From: Streptomyces purpureus
GTDB lineage: Bacteria; Actinomycetota; Actinomycetes; Streptomycetales; Streptomycetaceae
DNA length: 64,000 nt
Direction of reading: 5' to 3'
Assembly: GCF_014648195.1 (NCBI RefSeq)
Contig: NZ_BMQQ01000025.1
Location: 16,202-80,201 of the forward strand
Below, piece by piece: positions 24,027 through 32,720 of the stretch. Each line of letters starts with the position of its first letter. Positions within the stretch are counted from its first letter, which is position 1. The notes under the pieces are model-generated. The model did no database searches. It was not told the origin of the DNA and saw only the letters and a list, made by a program, of their open reading frames with translations. The position numbers were made by a program, and so were the translations under genes.

Positions 24027-25511
24027 TCAGGGCAGGGGCGGTCCTGCCGGCGGGGGTGGGAGCGGGGGTGTGCCGGGGGTGAGGGCCCCGACGGGGAGTT
24101 CTAGTCGTACTTCGGTGCCCCGGGTCGCCCTGCCCCGACCGATGCGGATCCGGGCGCCGATGCCCGCCGCGCGTTCGACCATGCCCACCAGGCCGAAGTG
24201 GCCGGCCCGGCGGAGGTCGTCGAGGGTGGTTCCCGGGGGCAGGCCGCGCCCGTCGTCGTACACGCTGATGCGTACATATCCGTTGACGACCCCGGACGAG
24301 ACCTCGACGTGGGTGGGGCGGGCGTGGCGGTGGGCGTTCTCCATCGCCTCGGAGGCGATGGTCAGCAGCTGGCGGGCGACCGCCTGGGGGACGGCGGGGA
24401 CGGCGCTCTCGCCGACGGTCCGGTAGGTGGCGCGCAGGCCGCTTCGGCGGGCGAAGTCCTCGACCCGGGCGGCGAGTTCCCCGCCGATGTCCACGCCGCC
24501 GCCGGTGTCGGAGCGGCGGCGCAGGTCGGAGAGGAGTTCGCGGGATTCGGCGGCGGCGCGGCGGGCGGAGCGGGCGACGAGGTCGGCCTGGTGTTTGACG
24601 GTGAGGGGGTCCATGCGGTCGGCGGAGGCGGCGAGGCCGTCGGCCGCGAGCGCCAGGCCGTGCAGGGTCTTGGCGACGGAGTCGTGCATCTCGCGGGCCA
24701 GCCGGGCCCGCTCGCCCTCCACGGCCTCGGTGACGGCGAGGCGGGCGCGGACTTCGGTGAGCGCCTGGGTGGCGGTGCCGAAGCGCAGGAGGAGGTTGCG
24801 CAGGGTGACCCCGACGGCGCCGGCCACGACGCACAGGCCGGGCATGAGGGTGGATTCGCCGAAGGACGCGTCGATCTTGGGATCGGCGGTGTACAGCGCG
24901 ATGAGGATGAGGGACTGGAGGCTGGCGAAGAAGGCGGCGCCGCGCCAGCTGTAGACGATGCCCGCGAGGAGGGGAGTGCAGACGCTGACGTATCCGAGGG
25001 GGCTCTGGGGGCCTGCGGTCACGAGGAGCAGGGAGCCGATGAGGGTGTCGGCAGCGAGCAGGGGCGGGTATTTGAGCAGGAGTGGGCCGAAGCGTTCCCA
25101 GTCCCGGAAGGGCAGGTACGAGCCCATGAAGGTGACCAGGACGGCGCCGCCGACGAGCTGGCTGGCCAGTCCCGGGGCGGCGTTGAGCAGGGCGACCGGG
25201 GCCGACAGGGCGATCATGGCGAGGCGGAAGCCGAAGACCTGGCGGCACATGGCCTGCAGCGCGCTCACCTGAATGTTCAGGGCGGGGGTGGGCGCGGGGG
25301 TGGGGCCCGGTCCTTCCACGTTCCCGACGACGTTTCCGACGCCGTTGCCGAGCCGGCGCGAAGACCCCGTCGAAGCCCCGAGCCGCAGCCTGGACCCCAG
25401 CCGGGCCACGGCTCCGAGTCCGAGCCGGGACCCCAGCCGGGACACGAGCCCGGCCCGGGCCCCCGGCCCCGGTGCAGGGCCGGACGCCGGACGGAGTCTG
25501 CGGATCGCCAC
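24027..25511 (-). CDS. Membrane sensor histidine kinase of Tad locus
   Basis: 494-aa NarX/DesK-type histidine kinase. After an N-terminal Gly/Leu/Arg low-complexity segment (residues 10-65, with the near-repeat RLGSRLGLG/RLGSRLRLG), five or six membrane helices span about 95-240. A HisKA_3 region has the phosphoacceptor H276 in LAREMHDSVAKTLHG, and an HATPase domain has ENAHRHARPTHVEV and DDGRGLPPG. There is no large extracytoplasmic sensor loop, so it probably senses through the membrane. The start is GTG 25511, 8 nt after the tadC stop; an in-frame GTG at 25268 would remove the repeat region. It pairs with the LuxR-type regulator downstream. Confidence 0.92.
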   Translation of the reverse strand: MAIRRLRPASGPAPGPGARAGLVSRLGSRLGLGAVARLGSRLRLGASTGSSRRLGNGVGNVVGNVEGPGPTPAPTPALNIQVSALQAMCRQVFGFRLAMIALSAPVALLNAAPGLASQLVGGAVLVTFMGSYLPFRDWERFGPLLLKYPPLLAADTLIGSLLLVTAGPQSPLGYVSVCTPLLAGIVYSWRGAAFFASLQSLILIALYTADPKIDASFGESTLMPGLCVVAGAVGVTLRNLLLRFGTATQALTEVRARLAVTEAVEGERARLAREMHDSVAKTLHGLALAADGLAASADRMDPLTVKHQADLVARSARRAAAESRELLSDLRRRSDTGGGVDIGGELAARVEDFARRSGLRATYRTVGESAVPAVPQAVARQLLTIASEAMENAHRHARPTHVEVSSGVVNGYVRISVYDDGRGLPPGTTLDDLRRAGHFGLVGMVERAAGIGARIRIGRGRATRGTEVRLELPVGALTPGTPPLPPPPAGPPLP

Positions 25512-25518
25512 GCCCGCC

Positions 25519-26406
25519 TCACTCCCCCGTGAACGAGCCGAAGTTGGTGCCCGTACCGAGGAAGAGGCCCGCGCCCAGCAGGATGACCGTCGCGGGGACC
25601 ATCAGCGAGGTGATCACGAGGGTGGCCTTGGGTACGGCCTTGGCGGCCTTGCGGCGGGCGTTCTGGGCGTCGGTGCGGCGCATGTCGTTGGCGATCTGGA
25701 TGAGGGTGTCCACGATGGGCGCGCCGAGCTCCTCGCCCTGCTGGAGCGCGGTGACGAACTGGGCGACCTGTTCGGAGTCGTTGCGCCGGCGCAGTTCGTC
25801 GAAGGCCTGGCGGCGGCTGACGCCCATGTCCATCTGGCGCAGCGTGATGCGCAGCTCGTCGGACCAGGGGCCTTCGTACTTCTCGGCCACCCGGTCGAGG
25901 GCCTGGCGGAAGCCGAGGCCGGCGCTGACGACGACGGCGAGGACGTCGAGGAAGTCGGGCAGGGTGCGTTCGATCTGGTCGCGGCGGACGCGGATGGCGG
26001 ACCAGATGCCGACCTCGGTCCAGAAGGCGCCGAAGGCGAGGAGGAGCAGGGCGACGAAGACGCTGCCCTTGGAGAGCATGACCAGTCCGCCGAGCGCGCC
26101 GAGGAAGCCGTAGACGGCGCGGCGGGCGCCGTAGCGGTCGATGGTGAGGCCGCCGGGATTGCCGGCGAGGTCGATCTTGCGGCGGACCTCGTTGACCCGC
26201 TTGGGGCCCATGAGGCGCAGTACGGCGGGTGAGTAGCGCATGCCGAGGCGGTCGACGAGGGAGTCGACGGCGCCGGTGCGGGAGGACCCGATCTCCAGGG
26301 CGAGGGCGAGATCCCCGGGGAGCTTGGCCTCGGCGCGGTACATCCGGATTCCGCAGAAGACACCGGCCACCGAGAGGCCGGTGATCAGGGCGAGCAGCAG
26401 TTCCAT
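25519..26406 (-). CDS. tadC: TadC-like T2SS-F membrane protein
   Basis: 295-aa inner-membrane platform protein of the Tad system. It has the type II secretion F domain (LPDFLDVLAVVVSAGLGFRQALDRVAEKYEGPWSDELRITLRQMDMGVSRRQAFDELRRRNDSEQVAQFVTALQQGEELGAPIVDTL) with flanking membrane helices at both ends. It sits between tadB and the sensor kinase gene, as expected for a tadABC order. With TadB it forms the platform on which the CpaF ATPase acts to extrude Flp. Confidence 0.92.
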   Translation of the reverse strand: MELLLALITGLSVAGVFCGIRMYRAEAKLPGDLALALEIGSSRTGAVDSLVDRLGMRYSPAVLRLMGPKRVNEVRRKIDLAGNPGGLTIDRYGARRAVYGFLGALGGLVMLSKGSVFVALLLLAFGAFWTEVGIWSAIRVRRDQIERTLPDFLDVLAVVVSAGLGFRQALDRVAEKYEGPWSDELRITLRQMDMGVSRRQAFDELRRRNDSEQVAQFVTALQQGEELGAPIVDTLIQIANDMRRTDAQNARRKAAKAVPKATLVITSLMVPATVILLGAGLFLGTGTNFGSFTGE

Positions 26407-26437
26407 GGGTCCTCCTCCCTCAGACGCCGGCAGGCGC

Positions 26438-27379
26438 TCAGACGTCGATCTTCGAGAAACGGCGGATGATGACGAAGCCGACCGCGTACAGCGCGAAGGC
26501 GACGACGACGGCGACCTGGCCGATGCTGGAGCCGGTCATCTTGTCGAGGGCGCCGGGTTGCATGTTGTCGATGAGGAGGAGCGAGCCGACGCCGATGACG
26601 GGGACCGAGTAGGCGGTCATGCTGACCTGCGACAGCTGGGTACGGACCTCGCGCCGGGTCTCCTTGCGTTCCTCCAGGGTCTCGGTGAGGTTGCGCAGGG
26701 AGCCGACGACGGTGCCGCCGGCGCGGTTGGACAGGACGAGGGTGGTGACCAGGACGACGAGTTCGCGTGAGGGCAGCCGCTTGGCGAGTTCGCCGAGCGC
26801 CTCGTCGATGGAGCGTCCGACGGCGAGCTGGTCGGCGACCTTCTTGAGTTCGTCGCCGGCGGGGGCTTCGAGTTCGTCGGCGGCCATGCTCAGGGCCATG
26901 CGCAGGGCGAGGCCGGCCTGGGTGGCGTTGGCGAGGATGCGGGAGAGTTCGGGGAGCTGGTTGATGAACTTCTCGATGCGCTTCTGCCGCTGCCAGTTGA
27001 GGAAGGCCATGGCGACGTAGATGCCGAGCAGTCCGCACAGGGGGCCGAAGAAGGAGGCCAGCATGGCCTGTCCGATCATCCACAGGGCGGCGACGGTGAC
27101 CAGCATGTAGACGACGAACTCGCCGGGTGTGAGGTCGAGGCCGGTGGAGGCGATGCGCAGTTCCAGCTTTTTACCGAGCTGGGTGCGGCGCACGCGCCGG
27201 TCGATGGAGCGGAAGCGGCGCCGGCGGCGGCCGGGGAGGGCGATCTGGCCGGTCTGGGAGAGCCGTTCGACCAGGGCGGCGCGCTGGGCGGCGCCGGAGG
27301 AGTAGGCGTGGATGCCGATCACCCCCAGCACGCAGCAGAGCATGGTGCCGCCGATCGTCAGCAGGGCGAGGTTGTTCAT
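26438..27379 (-). CDS. tadB: TadB-like T2SS-F membrane protein
   Basis: 313-aa paralogue of TadC. It starts with a membrane helix (NNLALLTIGGTMLCCVLGVIGIHAYSS), then a basic cytoplasmic stretch, two more helices, the T2SS-F domain (LPELSRILANATQAGLALRMALSMAADELEAPAGDELKKVADQLAVGRSIDEALGELAKRLPSRELVVLVTTLVLSNRAGGTVV) and a C-terminal helix. ATG 27379 is 10 nt downstream of the cpaF stop. It is a standard component of the Tad inner-membrane platform. Confidence 0.92.
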   Translation of the reverse strand: MNNLALLTIGGTMLCCVLGVIGIHAYSSGAAQRAALVERLSQTGQIALPGRRRRRFRSIDRRVRRTQLGKKLELRIASTGLDLTPGEFVVYMLVTVAALWMIGQAMLASFFGPLCGLLGIYVAMAFLNWQRQKRIEKFINQLPELSRILANATQAGLALRMALSMAADELEAPAGDELKKVADQLAVGRSIDEALGELAKRLPSRELVVLVTTLVLSNRAGGTVVGSLRNLTETLEERKETRREVRTQLSQVSMTAYSVPVIGVGSLLLIDNMQPGALDKMTGSSIGQVAVVVAFALYAVGFVIIRRFSKIDV

Positions 27380-27389
27380 GTCCGGCTCC

Positions 27390-28727
27390 CTACTGGGCTT
27401 CTCTGAGGGCGAGCTGTTCGGCGGTGGATGCGACGCCGAAGGCCTGCGGGATGGGCTGACTGGCCATGTAGAGCCGCTCGGCGACGCGGCGCGGCAGCGG
27501 GTGGTACTCGAAGTTGCCGTAGACCCTGCCGTCGGCGGCCATGGGCTGGGCGTGGAAGCGGCAGACGGTGGCGATGGCGAAGCGCTCCCGGCCGCGGGAG
27601 GCGAGGACGCCGATCTCGCTGATCTTGCGGGTGCCGTCGGCGTTACGGGTGAGCTGGACGATGACGTCGACGGCGCTGTTGATCTGGTCCTGGAGCGCCT
27701 CGAAGGGGATCTTCACCTCGGACATGGAGGCGAGGGTCTGCAGGCGCATGAGCGCGTCCTCGGCGCTGTTGGCGTGGACGGTGGCGAGGGAGCCGTCGTG
27801 GCCGGTGGACATGGCCTGGAGCATGTCGAGGGTCTCGCCGCCTCGGACCTCTCCGACGATGATGCGGTCGGGGCGCATGCGCAGGGAGTTGCGGACCAGG
27901 TCGCGGATGGTGATCTGGCCCTTGCCCTCGACGTTCGGGGGGCGGGTCTCCAGGCGGATGACATGTGACTGCTGGAGCTGGAGTTCCGCGGAGTCCTCGA
28001 TGGTGATGACGCGTTCGCCTTCGGGGATGAGCCCGGAGAGCGCGTTGAGAAGGGTCGTCTTTCCGGTACCGGTGGCGCCGGAGACGATGACGTTGAACTT
28101 CGCCTGGACGAGGCCGGAGAGCAGGATCAGCATCTGCTCGTCCAGGGAGCCGAGGCCGATCATCTCGTGCAGGGTGTAGGCGCGCGGGAAGCGCCGGATG
28201 GTGAGGGTCGCGCCGGAGAGGGAGAGCGGCGGGATAATGACGTTGACGCGCTCTCCGGAGGGCAGACGGGCGTCGACCATCGGGTTGGCTTCGTCGACGC
28301 GCCGGTTGACGGTGGAGACGATGCGTTCGATGGTCTGCATCAGCTGGTCGTGGGAGGCGAAGCGGAGCGGGAGGAGTTCGACCCGGCCGGCGCGTTCGAT
28401 GAAGATCTGGTCGGGGCCGTTGACCATGATTTCGGTGATGGAGGCGTCTTCGAGGAGGGGTTCGAGGACGCCGAGGCCAAGGGCCTCGTCGACGACGCGG
28501 CGGATCAGCTGGGCCCGTTCGACGGTGGAGAGGACGGGGCCTTCGCGGCTGATGATGTGGCCGAGGACGCGTTCGAGCCGGGCGCGCCGTTCGGCGGCGG
28601 CGAGCGCGGACATTTCGGCGAGGTCGATCTCCTCCAGCAGTTTGGCGCGGAAGGTGGCGACCAGATGGCCGTCCTCCCGCCCGCCGCTGTCCTCCTCAGG
28701 GGCGGTGATGCGTGCCCGCAGACTCAT
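27390..28727 (-). CDS. cpaF: CpaF/TadA family ATPase
   Basis: 445-aa hexameric secretion ATPase powering pilus assembly. Walker A is SGATGTGKTTLLNAL (core 217-224), followed by the Asp box IEDSAELQL, Walker B region MRPDRIIVGEVRGGETLDML and His box MSTGHDGSLATVHANS. The N-terminal CpaF domain (residues 25-180) is complete. It lies between the tadE and tadB genes on one strand. There is a single ATPase gene in the locus, so extension and retraction would share it, as in other Tad systems. Confidence 0.96.
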   Translation of the reverse strand: MSLRARITAPEEDSGGREDGHLVATFRAKLLEEIDLAEMSALAAAERRARLERVLGHIISREGPVLSTVERAQLIRRVVDEALGLGVLEPLLEDASITEIMVNGPDQIFIERAGRVELLPLRFASHDQLMQTIERIVSTVNRRVDEANPMVDARLPSGERVNVIIPPLSLSGATLTIRRFPRAYTLHEMIGLGSLDEQMLILLSGLVQAKFNVIVSGATGTGKTTLLNALSGLIPEGERVITIEDSAELQLQQSHVIRLETRPPNVEGKGQITIRDLVRNSLRMRPDRIIVGEVRGGETLDMLQAMSTGHDGSLATVHANSAEDALMRLQTLASMSEVKIPFEALQDQINSAVDVIVQLTRNADGTRKISEIGVLASRGRERFAIATVCRFHAQPMAADGRVYGNFEYHPLPRRVAERLYMASQPIPQAFGVASTAEQLALREAQ

Positions 28728-28794
28728 GGATCGTGTGCTCCTCAGTCCGTACGTACGTCCGGTGGTGCGACAGGGTCGGTCGGGGTGGGTCGGC

Positions 28795-29169
28795 TCAGTC
28801 GGCGGGGAGGGTCGCGGTTCTCGCCACGTCGCCCGGGCTGAAGCCGGGGATCACCGAGGGGATCCGTACGGTCGCCCTGGCCTCGACCTCGTCTCCTCCC
28901 CAGGGCCTCGCCACGCGCACGTCGACGTCGAGCCAGTCGCTCACCGCCTCCTCGCCGGCCCGCTTCGGTGACATGTCCGTCCCGTCGTGGGTGGCGGTAC
29001 GGGCCGCGACCCGGGCCGCCGTTCCGGCCTGCTGGGCGGCGTAGGCGGCGAGCCCCATCTGTACGCCGACCAGGGCGAGCAGCAGCAGGATGGGGAGGAA
29101 GCCGAGGTATTCGACGGCGACCTGCCCGCGGTCGCCGGCGCGCCGCGTTCGCTTCTTCGGCCCGCTCAT
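28795..29169 (-). CDS. tadE: TadE-family minor pilin
   Basis: 124-aa pseudopilin. It has a short basic leader, then RG|QVAVEYLGFLPILLLLALVGVQMGLAAYAAQQAGTAARVAARTATHDG. Prepilin peptidase should cut after G15, with Glu at +5. The remaining 80 residues form a small extracytoplasmic domain. It overlaps no neighbour; the second tadE gene ends 2 nt upstream. TadE-type proteins prime or stabilise Flp fibres. Confidence 0.92.
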   Translation of the reverse strand: MSGPKKRTRRAGDRGQVAVEYLGFLPILLLLALVGVQMGLAAYAAQQAGTAARVAARTATHDGTDMSPKRAGEEAVSDWLDVDVRVARPWGGDEVEARATVRIPSVIPGFSPGDVARTATLPAD

Positions 29170-29170
29170 G

Positions 29171-29779
29171 TCAGTACCTCTCTTCCAGTACGGCGGAGGC
29201 CTCCGCCGTGACCGTGAAGGGGAAGTCGATGGCGCCGGGGAAGAGCACGGGGACCCGCAGGTCGACGGTGACGTCGACCATGTGGTCGGCCGCGTCGGTG
29301 GTGCACCGGGCCACGTCGTGGCGGATCCATGAGGCGGGGAGCTTTTCCCGGGCCGACTCCTCGCAGGTCGCCTGCCGGTAGGTGGCGTGGGTGAGGGCGG
29401 CGTCGCGGGCGGCCTCGTCAGCGGCGTTGCCGGCCAGCGTGAAGGTGTAGCCGACCAGCACGAACTGCCACAGCAGGACGAGCGTGAGCAGGATCAGCGG
29501 GGTGGTGCCCAGGAATTCGACGGCGACCTGACCGCGGTCCTGGCACGCCGCCCGGCGTACGGACTCGTGCCGCGCCGCCCGGCGTACGGACCCCTGCCGG
29601 GCCCAGGGGCGTGCGGACCCGCGCCGGACCCGTCGCCGTACACAGTCCCGTCCTGTCCCTGCCGGTACGCCCTCGTTCCGTACCCCCCGGCTTACGGACT
29701 CACGCCAGGCCCGGCGCCGTACGCCGTCCCTTCCCACCCCTCGGCGTATGTGCTCCACTGCCATCCCCCGCTGCGACAT
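29171..29779 (-). CDS. TadE-family minor pilin with long Arg-rich leader
   Basis: 202-aa TadE-type pseudopilin. Residues 84-202 are ordinary: QVAVEFLGTTPLILLTLVLLWQFVLVGYTFTLAGNAADEAARDAALTHATYRQ, then a domain with two or three cysteines. The signal cleavage site is G83 with Glu at +5. The 80-residue leader is exceptional: it is built from degenerate repeats around (R/G)xxSVRRA and VRRR, about one third Arg, encoded by GC-rich repeats between 29540 and 29720. ATG 29779 lies 3 nt after the cpaE stop; no internal ATG exists before the signal, though GTG codons within the repeats could shorten it. Confidence 0.85.
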   Translation of the reverse strand: MSQRGMAVEHIRRGVGRDGVRRRAWRESVSRGVRNEGVPAGTGRDCVRRRVRRGSARPWARQGSVRRAARHESVRRAACQDRGQVAVEFLGTTPLILLTLVLLWQFVLVGYTFTLAGNAADEAARDAALTHATYRQATCEESAREKLPASWIRHDVARCTTDAADHMVDVTVDLRVPVLFPGAIDFPFTVTAEASAVLEERY

Positions 29780-29782
29780 GGG

Positions 29783-31045
29783 TCAGCTCGCCCCCTCGTT
29801 CCTCGACGGGCGCCGGCGGAATCCCACGGAGCCCCGGTCGTTGCGCGCCTTTCCTTGTTTCTCCGGGCCCGCCGGTGCCTTCACCAGTCCGAGCTCGCCC
29901 GCCAGTCCCCACAGTGCCTGCTTCACCGTCGACTTGGCGTCCAGTTCATGCATCCTCCCCGCGTCCACCACACCCTGGAGCTCCTTGAAGGCGGCGGGGA
30001 TCGCGATGCCCGCCATGCGGGTGCCGGTGATCTTCTGGATCAGCGGGGGCTGGATCTCGGTGGAGCGGTTGTAGCGGTTGACGAGGGTGAGGGTCTCCTC
30101 CGCCTTGCGGATCTGGAGGCGGTCCCACATCCGGACGATGCGTTTGGCCGCGCGGACCGCGACGACGTCGGGGGTCGTGACCAGCAGCGCGATGTCTGCC
30201 ATTTCGACGGCCGCGGCGTTGGCGCCGTTCATCTGGGTGCCGCAGTCGACGACGACGACCTCGTAGCGGGAGCGCAGGGCGCTGATGATCTGGCGTACGG
30301 AGCGCTCGGAGACCTCTTCGCCGCGTTCGCCCTCGCCGGGGGCGAGGAGCAGGGCCATGCCCGTCTCGTGGGTGAAGACGGCGTCCTGGAGGACGCGCGG
30401 GGATATGTCGGTGATGGCGGCCAGGTCGACGACGGAGCGGCGGAACTGTACGTCCAGGTAGGAGGCGACGTCGCCGGCCTGGAGGTCCAGGTCCGCGAGG
30501 GCGACGGTGCGGCCGGAGGTGCGGGCCGCGAGGGCGAGCTGGACGGCGGTCACGGTGGTGCCGACGCCGCCCTTGGCGCCGGTGACCGTGACGACCGTAC
30601 CGCCGGGTCCGGTGAAGACGTCGGCTCCGGCGCCGAGGTGGCGGCGGACGCCGACGGACCACTGGGCGGCGGCCTGGACGCGGTGGGCCAGCTCCTCGTA
30701 GCTGAGGGGCAGGGCGGCCAGGCCGCGGGCGCCGGAGTCCATGGCGGCCGAGAAGAGGCCCGGGCTGGCGTCGGCGGTGATGAGCACGACCCCGACGGCG
30801 GGGAAGCGCAGGGCCACCTCCCGGATCAGTTCCAGCGCCGGCACCGGACCGATCCGCTCGTGGACCAGCACGACTTCGGGCAACTCGTCGAGGGACTCCC
30901 CGGCCAGCCGGGCGAGGGTGTCGATGAGCTGGGTGGAGTCTCCGACCGGAGCCGCCGGCTCCGCGTCGGGCAGCTGGCTGAGCAGAGTGGTGACGGACCG
31001 GGCCGCGTCGGGGTCCCCGACGGCCGGGAGGATTCTGGTCGTCAT
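29783..31045 (-). CDS. cpaE: CpaE/TadZ-like P-loop ATPase
   Basis: 420-aa MinD/ParA-superfamily localisation factor of Tad systems. Residues 1-125 resemble a degenerate receiver domain, followed by the deviant Walker A TGAKGGVGTT (155-164), an ADLDLQAGDVASYLD switch and YEVVVVDCGTQMNG. The C-terminal tail is basic. ATG 31045 is chosen with GAGG 6 nt upstream. It places the pilus machine at a cell site; in hyphae this could be the tip or septum (inference). It is coupled to cpaB upstream by 7 nt. Confidence 0.92.
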   Translation of the reverse strand: MTTRILPAVGDPDAARSVTTLLSQLPDAEPAAPVGDSTQLIDTLARLAGESLDELPEVVLVHERIGPVPALELIREVALRFPAVGVVLITADASPGLFSAAMDSGARGLAALPLSYEELAHRVQAAAQWSVGVRRHLGAGADVFTGPGGTVVTVTGAKGGVGTTVTAVQLALAARTSGRTVALADLDLQAGDVASYLDVQFRRSVVDLAAITDISPRVLQDAVFTHETGMALLLAPGEGERGEEVSERSVRQIISALRSRYEVVVVDCGTQMNGANAAAVEMADIALLVTTPDVVAVRAAKRIVRMWDRLQIRKAEETLTLVNRYNRSTEIQPPLIQKITGTRMAGIAIPAAFKELQGVVDAGRMHELDAKSTVKQALWGLAGELGLVKAPAGPEKQGKARNDRGSVGFRRRPSRNEGAS

Positions 31046-31052
31046 CCCATCC

Positions 31053-31760
31053 TCACTTGTCCTTGTCGAGCGTGTACGTGCGGTCGCCGGGGCGGATGGT
31101 GGTGTCACTGCCGGGGGCGACCAGCGCGAGGCGGACATGCTGGGCGAACGACTCGGCGTAGGCGACGCGCTGGGTGTTGAGGGTGTTGAGGGCGAAGGTG
31201 ATCGGTACGGCTTCGGAGCCGCGGCCGCCCCGGTCGTCCTTGTCGGGGTTGAGGGCGGTGAGCTTGCCGACGTCGAGGACCTTGGCGTTGTTGACGATGA
31301 TCTTCGACTGGGCGGGTTCGCCCTCCCGCTCGCCGGCGAAGGTGGCGTAGATGTTCACCGTCGCGCCGGGCGTGATCTTGCCGGCCACACCGGTGGCGGC
31401 GTCGATCATGATGGCGATCTCCTGTTCGCCGGGCTGGAGGGCCGGGCGTTTGACGATCATGTCGTTCTGCAGGAGCGAGCCGGGCTGCAGCCGGGTGATG
31501 GCGATCTTGCCGTTGATGTCGGAGATGTCGGTGACGGCGTTCTTCGAGAGCCAGCGCTTGGGCATCGTGATCTTCTCGAACTGGCCGGTGTTGAGGGCCG
31601 TGTAGGGCACCACTTCGCTCTTGACGCGGTACGCCGACACTTCGGGGCCGACCTTGGAGTTCGCGTCGCTGATCACCGAGAGCACACCGGCGAAGGCACC
31701 GAAGGCGCACAGGACGGACAGCAGCAGGAGTATGACGCCGCGGCGCTGGCGGGAGTTCAT
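31053..31760 (-). CDS. cpaB: CpaB/RcpC-like Flp pilus assembly protein
   Basis: 235-aa protein with one N-terminal membrane helix (RRGVILLLLSVLCAFGAFAGVLSVIS) and an extracytoplasmic SAF domain (EVVPYTALNTGQFEKITMPKRWLSKNAV...GKIAITRLQPGSLLQNDMIVKRP) followed by the CpaB/RcpC C-terminal region (EIAIMIDAATGVAGKITPGATVNIYATF). In Gram-negatives RcpC works with the outer-membrane secretin; no secretin is encoded here, as expected, so it may guide the fibre through the thick wall. Confidence 0.92.
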   Translation of the reverse strand: MNSRQRRGVILLLLSVLCAFGAFAGVLSVISDANSKVGPEVSAYRVKSEVVPYTALNTGQFEKITMPKRWLSKNAVTDISDINGKIAITRLQPGSLLQNDMIVKRPALQPGEQEIAIMIDAATGVAGKITPGATVNIYATFAGEREGEPAQSKIIVNNAKVLDVGKLTALNPDKDDRGGRGSEAVPITFALNTLNTQRVAYAESFAQHVRLALVAPGSDTTIRPGDRTYTLDKDK

Positions 31761-31847
31761 GGCCGTACAACCTCGATCGGATGCCGTGAGCGGACAGGGG
31801 ACGTACAGGGCACGAGAGGGACGAGGGGGCGAGCGGGCGCCCCTTCC

Positions 31848-32720
31848 CTATGGGACACGGGCGGGGAGCGTGTGGTTCTCGGCCGTGGGGAGCGGCGCCG
31901 AGCAGAAGCCGCAGCGGTCGCCTATGAGTTCCATGCCGCACCAGTGGCATTTCTCGCGCCGTACGGAGGCGACCAGTTGGTAGACGACGGAGATGTCCGG
32001 GAGGTAGGCGGCGAACTCCACCAGCTTGCCGGTGCCCCACCAGCGTGGCGAGTCGGCGGGGAGTGCTGCCTCCTGGACGCCCTGGACCTGCCAGCCGGGG
32101 GCGAGGACGGTGGTGGGCCAGTCGGACTGCAACTGGCCTTTGGCCAGCAGGAGCTGGGTGGCGAACTCCGGTCCGGCGAGGGGTTCGGCGTCCGGGCCGA
32201 TCTTGAGGAGCTGGGGGTTGGGGGCGGCGAGTACGGCGAACTGCGAGCCGGGCATCCAGCCTTTGAGGTGCGCCTTGAGGCTGACGGGTACGCGGTCGAG
32301 CCGGGCGACGGAGTTGAGGACGGCTCCCGCGTAGATGTAGTGGGAGAGCAGCCGCGCCGCCGAGGCGACGACGCCGGGGCTGAAGTCGCAGACGGAGAGC
32401 TGTCGCAACTGCCGTACGAGGACGGCGATCCCGAGCGGCGGGAGGCTGGACTTGAGCAGGGCGACCCGGTCGCTCTCCATGATGGACCGGACGGCGTGCA
32501 GCCGCTGTTCGAGGGCGGGGTCGACCGACGACGGACACACCACGACGACGTATCCGTGCTGTTCCAGCAGGATCTGCATCTCGGCCAGCGCGGATTCCAG
32601 GGGCTGGACGTCCGGTGCCCGGAACACGGCTGCTGTGGGCGTCTGTTGGTCGGTCGGCGGAAGCACCAGGTCAGCACTGGTGACCGCAATCGCTGTCGGC
32701 ACTTCTGGTTCCCCGTCCAC
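31848..32720 (-). CDS. Conserved zinc-ribbon protein heading Tad operon
   Basis: 290-aa soluble protein with no known domain over residues 1-255. Its C-terminal zinc-ribbon-type module has paired cysteines C-H-W-C-G and C-G-F-C (REKCHWCGMELIGDRCGFCSAPLP). The first half has a ParA-like or receiver-like alternation of strands and helices (EQHGYVVVVCPSSVDPALEQRLHAVRSIM). GTG 32720 is the first start; GTG 32702 (VPTAIAVTS) is an alternative. It is the promoter-proximal gene of the Tad locus, 87 nt before cpaB, and probably a cytoplasmic accessory factor. Confidence 0.8.
   Translation of the reverse strand: MDGEPEVPTAIAVTSADLVLPPTDQQTPTAAVFRAPDVQPLESALAEMQILLEQHGYVVVVCPSSVDPALEQRLHAVRSIMESDRVALLKSSLPPLGIAVLVRQLRQLSVCDFSPGVVASAARLLSHYIYAGAVLNSVARLDRVPVSLKAHLKGWMPGSQFAVLAAPNPQLLKIGPDAEPLAGPEFATQLLLAKGQLQSDWPTTVLAPGWQVQGVQEAALPADSPRWWGTGKLVEFAAYLPDISVVYQLVASVRREKCHWCGMELIGDRCGFCSAPLPTAENHTLPARVP

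Noticed and set aside
21847..25248. 1133-residue minus-strand frame containing tadG
   Set aside because: Everything upstream of about 22515 is the shadow of flp, the regulator and kinase genes; only the C-terminal part is real.
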